Shown one piece after another: positions 50,927-59,767 of a stretch of 64,000 nt of DNA (positions are counted from its first letter, which is position 1; every line of letters begins with the position of its first letter). Location: assembly GCA_015657545.1 (NCBI GenBank), contig JADHZC010000001.1, positions 1 through 64,000 on the forward strand. The letters are read 5' to 3'. The position numbers and the translations under genes were made by a program. The DNA is from Rickettsia sp. (GTDB lineage Bacteria > Pseudomonadota > Alphaproteobacteria > Rickettsiales > Rickettsiaceae). The notes beneath the pieces were generated by a model. The model did no database searches. It was given only the letters and a program-made list of their open reading frames with translations, and was not told where the DNA came from.

Positions 50927-51039
50927 TAATTTGATTTAAATGTTAAATTATCATAAACTGACAGAGATTTTAGCTTGGGAAGATCAAAAAATCAAATTCA
51001 TCTAAAATATTATAAGAACATAACCTTTTTTACTTATGT

Positions 51040-51534
51040 ATGCATCATAAAGATATATTATTGGCAGCAAAAATTTCTAAACCCAAAGGCATTAGAGGAA
51101 ATTTTGTTATAAAATCTTTTTTAGAAAATAATGATATTTTTTTACTACAATTATTAGATAAATTTGGAAATTATTTTGATCTCAGTAAATTACATTCTTT
51201 AGGAAAAAATCATTTTTTATGTAAAACATCTAAAATTACTTCTAGAAATGATGCAGAATTATATAAAAATCAGGAATTATTTTGTAAAAAATCAGACCTG
51301 AAAGATCTTGAAGAAGACAATTTTTTTGTAGAAGATTTATTGAATCTTGTAATATTAGATTCAATAAATAAAGAAAAAATTGGATATATCAAAAATATTT
51401 TTCAACAAAAAGCTGATGACATAATTGAAATAGTTTTATTCAAGAATAAGAATTCAAAATTTTATATATTTAATAAAAGTAATTTTCCTGAGATAACAAA
51501 AGACTTTATGATAATAGATAATTCTATTCTTTAG
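51040..51534 (+). CDS. rimM: 16S rRNA processing protein RimM
   Basis: LAAKISKPKGIRGNFVIKSF; EDLLNLVILDSINKEKIGYIKNIFQQKADDIIEI. Confidence 0.88.
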   Translation: MHHKDILLAAKISKPKGIRGNFVIKSFLENNDIFLLQLLDKFGNYFDLSKLHSLGKNHFLCKTSKITSRNDAELYKNQELFCKKSDLKDLEEDNFFVEDLLNLVILDSINKEKIGYIKNIFQQKADDIIEIVLFKNKNSKFYIFNKSNFPEITKDFMIIDNSIL

Positions 51535-51540
51535 CGATAT

Positions 51541-52803
51541 ATGAAAAAAATAAAAGTAATAATACTTAGTTTTTTGTCTAATAGTTTTGAATGGTATGAT
51601 TATGCGTTATTTGCTCAGCTTGCACCGTTAATAGGAGAGAAATTTTTTCCTTGGGAGGAAGATTCAGCTCATTTTGTTATATATGCATTTGTGTTATTTG
51701 CTATAGGATATTTGGCAAGACCTATTGGGGGCCTATATTTAGGAATGTTAGGAGATAGATTGGGAAGAAAATTTGCTCTTAGCTTATGTGTTGTATTAAT
51801 GTCTATACCTACATTTATTATAGGTGTAATACCTGTTTATGAGAAAATAGGAGCAAAAGCTAGTATTATAATTATAATTTGCCGTTTGGTTCAGGGCTTT
51901 TCTGTAGGGGGTACTGTGGCTAATTCTATTTCTTTTTCAATAGAGCATGATAATAAATCTCCTGGATTTTTAGGTAGCATAGCTATGTCTAGTATTTGTA
52001 TCGGTTTATTTATAGGAGCAGTAGTTATTTTTGGCTTAAAATATATTATGGGCATTCAAGCATTTGAGGAATGGGGATGGAGGATTCCATTTTTATTTGG
52101 GCTGATTATTTTTTTTGTAGGTCTTTATATAAAATATTATGCATTAGAGACTCCTGAATTTCAGAAAATCTCTCAAAATCAAAAAGTAGAAAAATTTTTC
52201 CTTATAAAAGTTTTTAAAAAATATTGGAGCAAAATATTGCTTTCAATCTTCTTTAACTCCTCTGGATCTGTAATTTTTTACTTAAATACTGTATATTTTA
52301 TTTCACATTTATCTCTAAATAATGATTATTTTACTGCTAGTGAATTAAATTTATTCACATTACTGAGTTATTTTATCATGATATTTTTAACACTTATTTC
52401 TGGTATTTTATATGATAAAATTGGTATCTATAAATTCTATTTGTTCAATATAATTTCAATTTTTATTTGCATTATTCCTATTATCTATTTTGTAGAAAAT
52501 GGTACAAAATATGAAATTATTTTTTCTCAATTATTATTATCACTGCTTTCAGCATTTTTTATAGGGGCAGAGCCAGCTGTACATGTTAGCCTATATCCAA
52601 CCCATGTAAGAACTACATCTATAGCGATAGCCTATAATATTGCGGCTACTATATTTGGAGGGATTACTCCTTATATAGCATCTTTGATATATTATAAATT
52701 TGATAGTCTCAAGTTGATAGCATATTACATATTGTTAGTAACATTTTGTAGTTTTGTATCATTGATCATGATCGTGAGAGTAAGAAAATTTTTTAAAAAT
52801 TAA
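51541..52803 (+). CDS. MFS metabolite:H+ symporter (ProP-like)
   Basis: LSNSFEWYDYALFAQLAPLIG, YLARPIGGLYLGMLGDRLGRKFALS, RLVQGFSVGGTVANSISFSIEH. Confidence 0.88.
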   Translation: MKKIKVIILSFLSNSFEWYDYALFAQLAPLIGEKFFPWEEDSAHFVIYAFVLFAIGYLARPIGGLYLGMLGDRLGRKFALSLCVVLMSIPTFIIGVIPVYEKIGAKASIIIIICRLVQGFSVGGTVANSISFSIEHDNKSPGFLGSIAMSSICIGLFIGAVVIFGLKYIMGIQAFEEWGWRIPFLFGLIIFFVGLYIKYYALETPEFQKISQNQKVEKFFLIKVFKKYWSKILLSIFFNSSGSVIFYLNTVYFISHLSLNNDYFTASELNLFTLLSYFIMIFLTLISGILYDKIGIYKFYLFNIISIFICIIPIIYFVENGTKYEIIFSQLLLSLLSAFFIGAEPAVHVSLYPTHVRTTSIAIAYNIAATIFGGITPYIASLIYYKFDSLKLIAYYILLVTFCSFVSLIMIVRVRKFFKN

Positions 52804-53134
52804 ATTACTATTGATTTTTTTAGATTTCTTGAACTAAAAATTCATATGCAATTACTAGATATTTTATAAAAATATGATAAAAAACTCAAATTTGTTTACT
52901 ATCCCTTCAATATAAAATTGATCAATAAATATTTGTCTATTAAATAAGATTTAAGTCATGAAGATATAATAAATTCTATTAATTATAATCGATAAGAGTC
53001 TATGTTAGGAGATAGATTATTAAATTTTTTAGTTCGATTATTGCATTTAACTAAAAATTTGAGATGATATGATTACATTGTTGGTATTGATCAGCGAATA
53101 TCATAATTTTAATTAATTTGATTCTTGAGTAATT

Positions 53135-54073
53135 ATGACTAAAATTTCTTTGGTAGGTAGCGGTAATATAGGTGCTAGTCTTGCTTATATAATTTCCCTC
53201 AAAAATATCGCAACAAAATTGGCAATTTATGATATAAATGGGAGTATAACTGAAGGAAAATCTCTTGATATATCTCAATCTAATGCAATTTTTAGAAATG
53301 ATATGAATATATCATCATCTACAGATGTTTCTATAATAAAAGATTCGGATGTAATAGTTGTTACAGCAGGAGTACCAAGAAAACCTGGCATGAGTAGAGA
53401 TGATCTTTTTGAAACAAATTTAAAAATAATAAGGTCTATTGCAGAAAATATTCATAAATATTCTCCTGAAGCTCTAGTTATCGTTGTTACAAATCCTGTA
53501 GATGCAATGGTTTATGCTATGTATAAATATAGTAAATTGCCTAAAAATAAGGTTATTGGAATGGCAGGAGTACTTGATGTTTCTAGATATAAATATTTTC
53601 TCTCTCAAGAGTTTAATGTATCAATAGCAAATATTGAAGCTTTTATTTTAGGAGGACATGGAGATTTCATGGTACCATTAAAGAGATATACAATGATTGC
53701 TGGTATACCAGTGTTAGAGATGATTAAAATGGGTTTCAGTAATTCTCAAAAATTAGATCAAATCATAGAGAGAACAAAATATGGAGGAGGAGAAATAGTA
53801 ACTTTACTTGGTAATGGATCTGCTTATTATGCACCAGCGGCATCTATATTTGAAATGATAGAAAATTATATTTTTGATAAAAGAAAGATCTTATCATGTT
53901 CTGTTTTACTTGAAGGAGAATATGGAGTACATGATGCGTTTGTGGGTGTACCAATGATCTTAGGAAAAAATGGAGTAGAAAAAATATTGACATTGGATTT
54001 AACACCAGGAGAACAGGAAGAGTTTGATATATCTGTTAGCAAAATCAAAATTTCTATTAAATCTATAAACTAA
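53135..54073 (+). CDS. mdh: Malate dehydrogenase
   Basis: KISLVGSGNIGASLAYII, VIVVTAGVPRKPGMSRDDLFETN, VVTNPVDAMVYAMYK, FILGGHGDFMVPLKRYT. Confidence 0.95.
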   Translation: MTKISLVGSGNIGASLAYIISLKNIATKLAIYDINGSITEGKSLDISQSNAIFRNDMNISSSTDVSIIKDSDVIVVTAGVPRKPGMSRDDLFETNLKIIRSIAENIHKYSPEALVIVVTNPVDAMVYAMYKYSKLPKNKVIGMAGVLDVSRYKYFLSQEFNVSIANIEAFILGGHGDFMVPLKRYTMIAGIPVLEMIKMGFSNSQKLDQIIERTKYGGGEIVTLLGNGSAYYAPAASIFEMIENYIFDKRKILSCSVLLEGEYGVHDAFVGVPMILGKNGVEKILTLDLTPGEQEEFDISVSKIKISIKSIN

Positions 54074-54080
54074 AAGCATA

Positions 54081-54263
54081 ATGCTCAAAATAATTTTGTT
54101 CATTCTAATAATATCCGCTTCTTTAAGTCTATTTTGGGGTATAGGTTTTATGTTATTTAAACAAAATCCTAGTAAGTCTTTTACTGTGAAAATAATGTTT
54201 TTTAGAATATTATTCCAATTTTTAGCAGTAATATTAGCATTTACAATGTTTTTTCAGAAATGA
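54081..54263 (+). CDS. Small two-TM membrane protein (DUF2909/twin-transmembrane-like)
   Basis: 60 aa with two hydrophobic helices, between mdh and truA on the same strand. Confidence 0.55.
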   Translation: MLKIILFILIISASLSLFWGIGFMLFKQNPSKSFTVKIMFFRILFQFLAVILAFTMFFQK

Positions 54264-54288
54264 TATTTCAAATTGTTAGTTATAATTT

Positions 54289-55026
54289 GTGAAGTATAAA
54301 ATCACTATAGAATATTTAGGAAGTAATTTATCTGGGTGGCAAAAACAAAAATCTGCTCCTTCTGTGCAAGAAAAAATTGAGGATGCCATATATATATTGA
54401 CCAAAGAGAGAGTTGAGGTTGTAGGAGCTGGTAGGACAGATGCTGGTGTGCATGCTTATGCACAAGTAGCTCATTTTTCTATCTCAAAAGAATTAGAATG
54501 TTATAAATTAAAAGCTTCTCTTAATTATTTTTTAAGATTTTGCAGCATTGTTATTATTGAATGTGTAAAAATTTCAGAGCAATTTCATGCTAGATTTTCA
54601 GCAAAAAAAAGACATTATCTCTATAAAATATTAAATAGGGATACAATGAGTATTTTAGATAAAGATTTCAAATACTGGATTAAAACTCCTTTATCTATAC
54701 AAAATATGCAAAAAGCTGCGCAATTTTTTATAGGAACTCATAATTTTAATGCATTTAGAGCAAGTGGATGCCAAGCTAAATCTCCTATCAGAACAATAGA
54801 TGAAGTAAAAATTATCGTTCAAGACATCACAAATATAAACATATATATAATAGCTGAGTCTTTTCTGCAAAGAATGGTGAGAAAAATTGTAGGTAGCCTT
54901 ATAATGGTCGGAAAAAACAAATGCTCTTTTAATAAAATTCCCAATATAATATCTTCTCAAGACAAAAGTAAAACTGGTCCTACAGCTCCTGCAACTGGAC
55001 TGTATTTATTGAAGATAGATTACTGA
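54289..55026 (+). CDS. truA: tRNA pseudouridine synthase A
   Basis: GTG start; YLGSNLSGWQKQKSAPSVQEKIEDAI, VVGAGRTDAGVHAYAQVAHF, SFLQRMVRKIVGSLIMVG. Confidence 0.95.
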   Translation: MKYKITIEYLGSNLSGWQKQKSAPSVQEKIEDAIYILTKERVEVVGAGRTDAGVHAYAQVAHFSISKELECYKLKASLNYFLRFCSIVIIECVKISEQFHARFSAKKRHYLYKILNRDTMSILDKDFKYWIKTPLSIQNMQKAAQFFIGTHNFNAFRASGCQAKSPIRTIDEVKIIVQDITNINIYIIAESFLQRMVRKIVGSLIMVGKNKCSFNKIPNIISSQDKSKTGPTAPATGLYLLKIDY

Positions 55027-55229
55027 GTATTTAATTATACTAGATTTTTTTAATTTTATAAAATTCACATTCGTATTAGTTAACTGTAATAATTTTAACA
55101 CATCTTGATTGGCATTTGATATTAATCTTAATTTTTTAATAAATTATATTTTATTGATTAATTAAAACTTGATAAATTAATACTAATACAAAAAAAAATT
55201 TTTGAATTTAAAAAACGGTAATAAATATT

Positions 55230-57782
55230 ATGGCTTCACCCAATGAAAAAGAAAATTCTAGGTTAGAGCAATTGATTTTACAACACATCAATAACCCAGA
55301 TAATATAGAGAATGATAATATAAAATTTGTATCAACTCTAAATAAGTCAGTACAAAAGAGATTAGCTAAACGTATAATAGAATCATATTCTAAAATATCT
55401 CAAAATAATGATATTAATGTTGAAGAAGAGTTCATAAAGGAATTAACTCAAAATCATAAACTTATAGGAATGTTACAAGCAAGCCCTATTTATCATAAAA
55501 TAAATCCATCATTTTTTCAAGATGAAGATATTGATATTCTGGTAAATCAATCAAATAGGAAGATAGATCCATTATTTTCAAAAAACATTAAAACTGATTC
55601 TATAGTTAGTCAGCCAGTATCTTTGGAGTCTTCTAAAGATATTAAAACTGATTCTATAGTTAGTCAGCCAATATCTTTGGAATCTTCTAAAGATATTAAA
55701 ACTGATTCTATAGTTAGTCAGCCAGTATCTTTGGAGTCTTCTAAAGATATTAAAACTGATTCTATAGTTAGTCAGCCAATATCTTTGGAATCTTCTAAAG
55801 ATATTAAAATTGACTCTATAGTGAATCAGCCGATTTCTTTAGAAATTTTTAAATTATTAGCTAAAATTGCTCTTGAATCTTTTGATAAAAATAAAGAAAA
55901 CGAAAATTTAACTGATATTGTAAATTCAGATCAAGAAAAAGAAATATCTAAATTTTTAAATGAAAATACTTTTGAAACACAAAGCAATGCTTCAACTACT
56001 AATAGTCATATATCTGAAGAACACAATCCAAGATTAAGAGAATATGATTTTTCTACAAAAAAACAACAATCAACCAATTTTGATAGTTTCTCAACATTAA
56101 AAACTGATACAGAGAGTTTTGATGGTAATAAGCAACAGGTATTGAATTCTGTAACCAATGATGTGCAAACTAATACAGAGAATTTTGATAATAATAAGCA
56201 ACAAGTATCAAGTTCAGTAACCAATGATGTGCAAACTGATATAGAGAGTTTTGATAATAATAAGCAACAGGTATCAAGTTCTGTAATCAATGATGTGCAA
56301 ACTAATACAGAGAATTTTGATAATAATAAGCAACAGGTATTGAATTCTGTAACCAATGATGTGCAAGCTGATATAGAGAGTTTTGATAATAATGAGCAAC
56401 AAGTATCAAGTTCTGTAACAAATGATGTGCAAACTGACGTAGAGAGTTTTGATAATAACAAGCAACAGGTATCAAGTTCTGTAACAAATGATGTGCAACA
56501 AATTAACGAAAATTTTGATCAAGAAAAATTTACAAAATTAGCAACTGTTCAAATTTTTGAATCATTTAAAGAATCAGATTCCAATAGTAAAAGTATTCGT
56601 GCATTTAAAAATATGAGTGTTAATGCACAAAAAAATATGTCTCAGATGATTGCAACTACAGCTCTTGAAAATAAAGAATTACAAAAATTTAATTTAGAAG
56701 ATCAATTGAATAGCTTATTAGATAAACATGATTTTTCTCAACAAGATAGAAAACAGATGAGGAATTTTGTTTCAGACTATTGTGAAGAAATTGAAACAAA
56801 ATTTGGAGACAGCAAACAATTGCAGCAAAATGCAAGAATATTTGGTAGAATAGATCAAGAATTTACTTCAGAATTAACAAATGTTATCAATAAAGCTTTT
56901 GCTAATAATGCTCTTAAATCAGATAATAAACGTATATTTTTTACAGAGGAACAATTTGGTGAAACTGTCTCTAGGATTCCTGCTTTATCTTTAGCTGATT
57001 CATTAATAAATCAAGATAAAACTGATAATGCTATTAATGATGCAGCAAAAAATTATAAAAAAGAAATAATAGAAAAACTTTTTACGTATAATGAGAATGG
57101 TATTGTAAAGGATATTAAATTTTCATTTGATCATGATATGTCTAAAGATGAAAAAAAACTATTGGTAGAAAAAGCTCATAATGCACTTCAATATGATGGA
57201 AATTTGTCTAAAACTATCAAACAACCAATGCAATCTGAAGTTGTATTTCAAAAATTAATCACTCCTAATGCTAAAAGAAATGCTAATCGAGCTTATGAAA
57301 ATTTTGCACAAGATATCAAAAATCTTGTTAAAAATATAAGTCCTTATGCTAAAACTACTGCATTTACAGCATTAACATTACCAGCAATGGTAGGTGCAGT
57401 AATAGCAGCACCTTTTGTTGCAGCGTATTATGCTGGTCAATGGGCTGTAAGAAAAACAGCAGGAGTTTTTTCAGAGGTTTCTACAACTGCAAAAAAAGTT
57501 AGAACTGATACAAAATATCATGTATCAAAATATAATAAGGATATAAAAGCTGACTTCACAGAAGGTAGAACAAATATAAAGAAAAGAATGCAAGCTTCAG
57601 AGAATATAGATCCTATACAAGATAAAAACAGATTGAAGGAGAGTTTTAATACAACAAGAGGATTAATAATGCAAAAATTAAGAAGTCTTTTTAGCAGTAA
57701 TAAAAAAAATCAACATTCTCAAACTCCAAGATTAAAATCATCTCAAGAAAAAAGTAAACAGAATCAAAATGTAGAAAAATAA
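55230..57782 (+). CDS. Repeat-containing protein with C-terminal hydrophobic segment (putative effector/surface protein)
   Basis: 850-aa ORF; 18-aa and 22-aa tandem repeats; hydrophobic TAFTALTLPAMVGAVIAAPFVAAYYAG near the C-terminus; basic tail. Confidence 0.85.
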   Translation: MASPNEKENSRLEQLILQHINNPDNIENDNIKFVSTLNKSVQKRLAKRIIESYSKISQNNDINVEEEFIKELTQNHKLIGMLQASPIYHKINPSFFQDEDIDILVNQSNRKIDPLFSKNIKTDSIVSQPVSLESSKDIKTDSIVSQPISLESSKDIKTDSIVSQPVSLESSKDIKTDSIVSQPISLESSKDIKIDSIVNQPISLEIFKLLAKIALESFDKNKENENLTDIVNSDQEKEISKFLNENTFETQSNASTTNSHISEEHNPRLREYDFSTKKQQSTNFDSFSTLKTDTESFDGNKQQVLNSVTNDVQTNTENFDNNKQQVSSSVTNDVQTDIESFDNNKQQVSSSVINDVQTNTENFDNNKQQVLNSVTNDVQADIESFDNNEQQVSSSVTNDVQTDVESFDNNKQQVSSSVTNDVQQINENFDQEKFTKLATVQIFESFKESDSNSKSIRAFKNMSVNAQKNMSQMIATTALENKELQKFNLEDQLNSLLDKHDFSQQDRKQMRNFVSDYCEEIETKFGDSKQLQQNARIFGRIDQEFTSELTNVINKAFANNALKSDNKRIFFTEEQFGETVSRIPALSLADSLINQDKTDNAINDAAKNYKKEIIEKLFTYNENGIVKDIKFSFDHDMSKDEKKLLVEKAHNALQYDGNLSKTIKQPMQSEVVFQKLITPNAKRNANRAYENFAQDIKNLVKNISPYAKTTAFTALTLPAMVGAVIAAPFVAAYYAGQWAVRKTAGVFSEVSTTAKKVRTDTKYHVSKYNKDIKADFTEGRTNIKKRMQASENIDPIQDKNRLKESFNTTRGLIMQKLRSLFSSNKKNQHSQTPRLKSSQEKSKQNQNVEK
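55587..55856 (+). repeat. 54-bp tandem repeat x5 (IKTDSIVSQP[V/I]SLESSKD)
   Basis: Unit starts at 55587, 55641, 55695, 55749, 55803; units 1 and 3 identical, 2 and 4 identical, fifth diverged. Confidence 0.95.
56103..56498 (+). repeat. 66-bp tandem repeat x6 (T[D/N][T/I]E[S/N]FDNNKQQV[S/L][S/N]SVTNDVQ)
   Basis: Unit starts at 56103, 56169, 56235, 56301, 56367, 56433; a partial seventh (QINENFDQEKF) follows. Confidence 0.95.
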
Positions 57783-57796
57783 TTTAAAATTTTATG

Positions 57797-57833
57797 AAGA
57801 AGCTATGCTTGAATAGTGTAGCTTCTTATTTTT
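57797..57833 (+). terminator. Rho-independent terminator
   Basis: AAGAAGCTA - TGCTTGAATAGTG - TAGCTTCTT followed by ATTTTT, 15 nt after the 850-aa ORF stop. Confidence 0.85.
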
Positions 57834-57884
57834 CATTAATATTGAAATTATCAATAAATTACAATTTGGCAATAGATCAAAAAA

Positions 57885-58500
57885 ATCAAAAGTAAAGAAA
57901 AAAAATCATCCTATCATTTAAATATAAATTCTAATCATAGCTTTAAGAGGTATCAAAAGTTATTAGCTAAGATACAAAAAAATTTATCGAAAAAGAAAAA
58001 AGAAAAGATTTGCAAATAATAGGAAAAAACAAAATACGAAAGTACAGAGGATATATGCGTAAATGTTAAACATAAGAAGAGATCATTAACATAAAATTAA
58101 TGATGAAATCAGTAAGAACTACGTAATATTTATCGAAGATTTAAAGATAGTAAGTATGAGTAAATCTACAATAGTAGAATAGGAAGATCCATGAAGAAAT
58201 GTAAAAGAAAAATCAAGATTAAGTAAATCCGTCTTAGATCAGGGGGTATGAATTTAGAAGATAGTTAAAATATAAATCACCTTGTATAGAAAGGAGAAAT
58301 TATGTTGGTGAACCCTAAATATGCATCTCAAAAAATATCATATGAGTTAATTTAAAGATAGCAAATATTAACAAATCTGTAATAGTAGAATAGGAGAATC
58401 CAGGAAGCAATGCAAAAATTTTGTATGTATAAAATATGGATACAAGGAAAATGCTAGCGTAAATTCAGTGAGAAATACTAATAGTAGCTGAATTTAGTTA
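57885..58500 (+). pseudogene. tnpB: Decayed IS605 TnpB
   Basis: Fragments in TnpB order: SFKRYQKLLAKIQKNLSKKKK, NYVIFIEDLKI, KSRLSKSVLDQG, LKYKSPCIERRNYVGEP-KYASQK. Confidence 0.7.
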
Positions 58501-58626
58501 TGTGGGCTTATGAAGTGAATCGAGTAATAGATCAGCACAAAAAAAAACATAATGTTTTGTAGAAAATTCTCTCTTGATAAACAAGGAATCCATGTATTTT
58601 AGTGCAGGTGAAGATATTCGACATCA
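58458..58626 (+). mobile_element. IS605-type right end / omegaRNA-like segment, copy 3 (degenerate)
   Basis: gtgaatcgagtaatagatcagcac...gaaaattctctcttgataaacaaggaatccatgtattttagtgcaggtgaagatattcgacatcag; same order of blocks as copies 1 and 2. Confidence 0.7.
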
Positions 58627-58665
58627 GAGAATCCATATTATGTAGCAATTAGTATGGAGAAGATG

Positions 58666-59610
58666 CTAAGCAATAGTAGAGATAAACTTTTTAATTTGAG
58701 ATAAAGATGAAATGCTAAAAAGTTTAATTTTACCATCGGTATTTTTGAACAAATTTGATAGTACTTTACTAGGTCCAATTTCTATTATTTCTTCTACTTT
58801 TAAAGAATCAAATTCTTCCATAATTTCTCTCCATCGAACTGTCGAAACAATCTGATCAACTAGATTGTTCTTGATTTTTGAAGGTTTATTACAAATTTTT
58901 GCTGTTGTATTCAGTAAAATCGGTATAGTGGGACTTTTAAATGTTATCTTATTAAGCGCAGATTCCATTACATTTTGTGCTGGTATCATGAATCTAGAAT
59001 GAAATGCTCCACTTACGTTTAATAAAATAGCTCTAAATCCTAATTTTTTAACTTTTTCTGTTATTTCTTCTACAAAATATTTTTCACCACTGATAACTAC
59101 CTGCGATTTAGAATTATCGTTAGCTATTTCACAGATAGACCCATTTGCATTTTCCTCAATGATAGAAGTTAATTTTTCTGCGCTAATTCCAATGCAAGCT
59201 GCCATTGATGTTTCACTTTTAGAAGAGGCATCATGCATCGCATTGCCTCTTATTTTTAATAGTTCTAAACTATCCTCAAAATTTATTGCTCCAGAAGCGC
59301 ATAAGGCAGTGTATTCTCCTAAAGAATGTCCAGCTGTATATTGAAAAAAAGTTGATATATCTGATATTCCTAATATGTTAGAAAACACTCTGAGCAATGA
59401 CATTGATACTGTCATTATTGCTGGCTGAGCATTTTTAGTTAAAGTAAGATCATTTGTTGGACCTTCTAATATAATTTTGCTTAACTTATATCCCATGATA
59501 GAATCCATCTTTTCAAACATATCTCGTACTATTTGGAAATTATCGTATAAGTCTTTACACATACCAACATGTTGAGACCCTTGTCCTGGGAAAATTACAG
59601 CTCTTTTCAT
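58666..59610 (-). CDS. fabD: Malonyl-CoA:ACP transacylase
   Basis: AVIFPGQGSQHVGMCKDLY, TAGHSLGEYTALCASGAINFED, NVSGAFHSRFMIPA. Confidence 0.95.
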   Translation of the reverse strand: MKRAVIFPGQGSQHVGMCKDLYDNFQIVRDMFEKMDSIMGYKLSKIILEGPTNDLTLTKNAQPAIMTVSMSLLRVFSNILGISDISTFFQYTAGHSLGEYTALCASGAINFEDSLELLKIRGNAMHDASSKSETSMAACIGISAEKLTSIIEENANGSICEIANDNSKSQVVISGEKYFVEEITEKVKKLGFRAILLNVSGAFHSRFMIPAQNVMESALNKITFKSPTIPILLNTTAKICNKPSKIKNNLVDQIVSTVRWREIMEEFDSLKVEEIIEIGPSKVLSNLFKNTDGKIKLFSISSLSQIKKFISTIA

Positions 59611-59767
59611 ATAGTAAAAAATTTTAAATCATGGAGAAAAATGCTTATATTATAGTCTCAAGGAAAAAAAATTCAATCATTCTTAATGAGATTTTATTGT
59701 TTAGAACTAGTATAAAAATTATAATTGGTTTATAATGATAGGTATTGTATGAATCTGAAATAGATTT

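Noticed and set aside
56006-56487. Minus-strand ORFs (151 aa and 61 aa) full of LLSKLS..TSLVTE repeats
   Set aside because: Antisense of the in-frame 66-bp coding repeat; openness is a by-product of repeat periodicity.
55587-56498. Possible CRISPR-like regular repeats
   Set aside because: Units are contiguous, in-frame and lack unique spacers; no cas genes in the window.
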